Shown: piece after piece, positions 6,604 through 7,862 of the stretch
How the letters are laid out: every line of letters begins with the position of its first letter
Numbering within the stretch: position 1 is the first letter of the stretch
Assembly: GCA_027011835.1 (NCBI GenBank)
Contig: JALUZN010000295.1
Location: forward strand, 1 to 7,862
Source of the DNA: Draconibacterium sp.
GTDB taxonomy: Bacteria; Bacteroidota; Bacteroidia; Bacteroidales; Prolixibacteraceae
Reading direction: 5' to 3'
Length of the DNA stretch: 7,862 nt
Program-made: the position numbers and the translations under genes
The notes under the pieces: generated by a model
Told to the model about the DNA's origin: nothing
Seen by the model: the letters and a program-made list of their open reading frames with translations, nothing else
Database searches by the model: none

Positions 6604-7337
6604 TGAACAAAGAGGACTTTATTTTTGGAACGCGCGCCATAATTGAGGCAATTAAAAACGGAAAAACCGTTGAAAAGGTACTGATTAAAAAAGGGTTAAA
6701 CAACGAACTTATTAAAGAACTCAACTTCTTAATAAGAGAGAATAATATTGCTACACAACTGGTACCGGTTGAGAAAATTAACCGTATTACGCGAAAAAAC
6801 CATCAAGGGGTTATTGCATTTATTTCGCCCATAGTTTTCGATAACATTGAAAATGTTTTACCCGGCATTTACGAATCGGGAGAGCAACCACTTCTTTTGG
6901 TTCTCGACCAAATTACCGATGTTCGAAACTTTGGCGCCATTGTTCGTTCGGCAGAATGTGCCGGTGTGCAGGCAATTGTAATTCCCGAAAAGGGAATGGC
7001 AAGAATTGGTGCCGATGCCGTTAAAACTTCTGCCGGGGCACTTCACCACCTGCCCATCTGCAGAGTAAACAACTTATTCAAAACCGTTCAGTTTTTATCC
7101 GACTCGGGCATCCACATTGTTGCTGCTACCGAAAAAGGCGAAAAACTTTATACCGATGCCAACTTTAACCGTCCGGTTGCCATTGTAATGGGCTCGGAAG
7201 ATGATGGAATTTCGAAACAGATATTAGACATTGCCAACGAACAGTTAAAAATTCCAATTCGCGGAAAAATTGAATCGTTGAATGTTTCGGTTTCGGCGGC
7301 ACTAATGATTTATGAAGCCGTGCGGCAGCGTGGTTAA
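6603..7337 (+). CDS. rlmB: 23S rRNA (guanosine-2'-O-)-methyltransferase, SpoU/TrmH family
   Basis: This SPOUT-fold enzyme uses S-adenosylmethionine to methylate the 2'-O of a guanosine in the P loop of 23S rRNA (G2251 in E. coli). The 244 residues match RlmB in length. The N-terminal RNA-binding domain (SpoU_sub_bind) spans about 6-76 with FIFGTRAIIEAI and NHQGVIAF. The SPOUT motifs follow: motif 1 DVRNFGAIVRSAE (106-118, with Asn109 and Arg115), motif 2 IVMGSEDDGIS (194-204) and motif 3 IPIRGKIESLNVSVSAAL (217-234), which form the knotted cofactor site. The ATG at 6603 is the only sensible start, since upstream in-frame codons lie within the ABC-F gene. The junction TAATG shares one base with the ABC-F stop, implying coupled translation. 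TrmH-type tRNA methyltransferases share the motifs, but the N-terminal domain and length favour RlmB. The stop overlaps that of the converging regulator. Confidence 0.93.
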   Translation: MNKEDFIFGTRAIIEAIKNGKTVEKVLIKKGLNNELIKELNFLIRENNIATQLVPVEKINRITRKNHQGVIAFISPIVFDNIENVLPGIYESGEQPLLLVLDQITDVRNFGAIVRSAECAGVQAIVIPEKGMARIGADAVKTSAGALHHLPICRVNNLFKTVQFLSDSGIHIVAATEKGEKLYTDANFNRPVAIVMGSEDDGISKQILDIANEQLKIPIRGKIESLNVSVSAALMIYEAVRQRG

Positions 7338-7801
7338 TGAATTACCTGAATTGTTCTTTTAAACGACTCTTCCAGCGAAATAAAAGTTTCGGTACTTGCA
7401 ACTCCTTTTATTTTCTGAATCCGGCCACTCAAAATTGTTCTTAGGTGTTCATTGTCGTGTGCATACACTTTAATAAAAATTGCATACTGCCCGGTTGTAT
7501 AGTGACATTCCACAATTTCGGGAATGCTCTCTAATTCTTTAACAACCTCGGGGAACAAACCTCCTTTTTCAAGAAAGATACCGATATATGTACAAGTTCT
7601 GAAATCAACTTTTTTCGGGTCGATATGGTAGCCTGAACCTACAATTACTTCCAAATCAATCATTCTGTTAACCCGCTGATGTACAGCGGCTCTCGAGACA
7701 CCAACTTCGTCGGCAACATCTTTAAATGGAATGCGGGCATTTCGGGTAATTATATTCAGAATTTTTAAGTCTGTTTCGTCCAATTTATTTCGTAATGTCA
7801 T
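7334..7801 (-). CDS. Lrp/AsnC family transcriptional regulator
   Basis: A 155-residue DNA-binding regulator of the leucine-responsive (feast/famine) family. The N-terminal winged helix begins with the usual LDETDLKILNIITRNAR (7-23); the helix-turn-helix is about 26-47, including VADEVGVSRAAVHQRV. A linker with GYHIDPKKV (57-65) leads to the C-terminal RAM domain (about 68-146), a ferredoxin-like fold for oligomerisation and amino-acid sensing, with the conserved TTGQYAIFIKV strand at 102-112. Length and architecture are normal for one-domain-pair Lrp proteins. The ATG at 7799-7801 matches the family start (MTLRNKLDETD). It is on the opposite strand from rlmB and ends tail-to-tail with it. Members often regulate amino-acid metabolism or their own gene; which applies here cannot be read from the window. 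Confidence 0.95.
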   Translation of the reverse strand: MTLRNKLDETDLKILNIITRNARIPFKDVADEVGVSRAAVHQRVNRMIDLEVIVGSGYHIDPKKVDFRTCTYIGIFLEKGGLFPEVVKELESIPEIVECHYTTGQYAIFIKVYAHDNEHLRTILSGRIQKIKGVASTETFISLEESFKRTIQVIH

Positions 7802-7818
7802 AATTTACAAATTTCCAC

Positions 7819-7848
7819 TAAAAATAGAAAAAATGAACATAATAACAA
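7819..7848 (-). promoter_or_regulatory. Possible promoter of the Lrp/AsnC regulator gene
   Basis: On the minus strand TTG (7846-7848) is followed after 19 bases by TATTTTTA (7819-7826). This fits the Bacteroidota -33/-7 spacing, with one mismatch in the -7 box (final G to A). It would leave a leader of only about 10-13 bases before the ATG at 7801. The region is very AT-rich, so chance matches are likely. Confidence 0.4.
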
Positions 7849-7862
7849 TAAACCTTTTGTTG

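Noticed and set aside
1..7862. A novel defence, mobile or biosynthetic system
   Set aside because: Every gene is assigned to a well-known housekeeping or regulatory family, and no transposase, integrase, toxin-antitoxin pair, repeat array or unknown conserved gene is visible.

Overview
The window looks like chromosomal housekeeping DNA from a member of the Bacteroidota, possibly a marine or anaerobic Marinilabiliales/Prolixibacteraceae-type organism. The order-level placement is a guess from overall protein style. The phylum rests on three things seen here: low-to-moderate GC, genes without clear Shine-Dalgarno sequences, and intergenic matches to the Bacteroidota promoter box TAnnTTTG. I see no mobile element, CRISPR array, tRNA, rRNA or prophage gene.

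Layout. Positions 1-707 hold the 3' part of a family 2 glycosyltransferase gene, followed by a small hotdog-fold acyl-CoA thioesterase (745-1155) and a good rho-independent terminator (1211-1230). Converging on these is uracil-DNA glycosylase (ung, 1236-1901, minus strand). A gene-free stretch (1902-2299) separates ung from a plus-strand block and holds a small dyad near the ung start and a promoter-like site for the block. That block is a compact phospholipid operon: cdsA (2300-3127), psd (3132-3785) and pssA (3811-4557). A second promoter-like site at 4607-4635 opens a two-gene unit, an ABC-F ATPase (4654-6603) and the 23S rRNA methyltransferase rlmB (6603-7337), joined by TAATG. The last gene, an Lrp/AsnC-type regulator (7334-7801, minus strand), converges on rlmB with overlapping stop codons.

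How the genes fit together. CdsA makes CDP-diacylglycerol from phosphatidic acid, PssA exchanges CMP for serine to give phosphatidylserine, and Psd decarboxylates that to phosphatidylethanolamine, so one transcript carries the whole phosphatidic acid to PE branch. The ABC-F protein and RlmB both act on the large ribosomal subunit near the P/E-site region, so their coupling makes functional sense.

I did not find a convincing undescribed system. The observations most worth checking are a near-absence of GATC alongside abundant TCGA, and an identical GAGTTAA-N14-TAnCTTTG architecture at two promoter-like sites.
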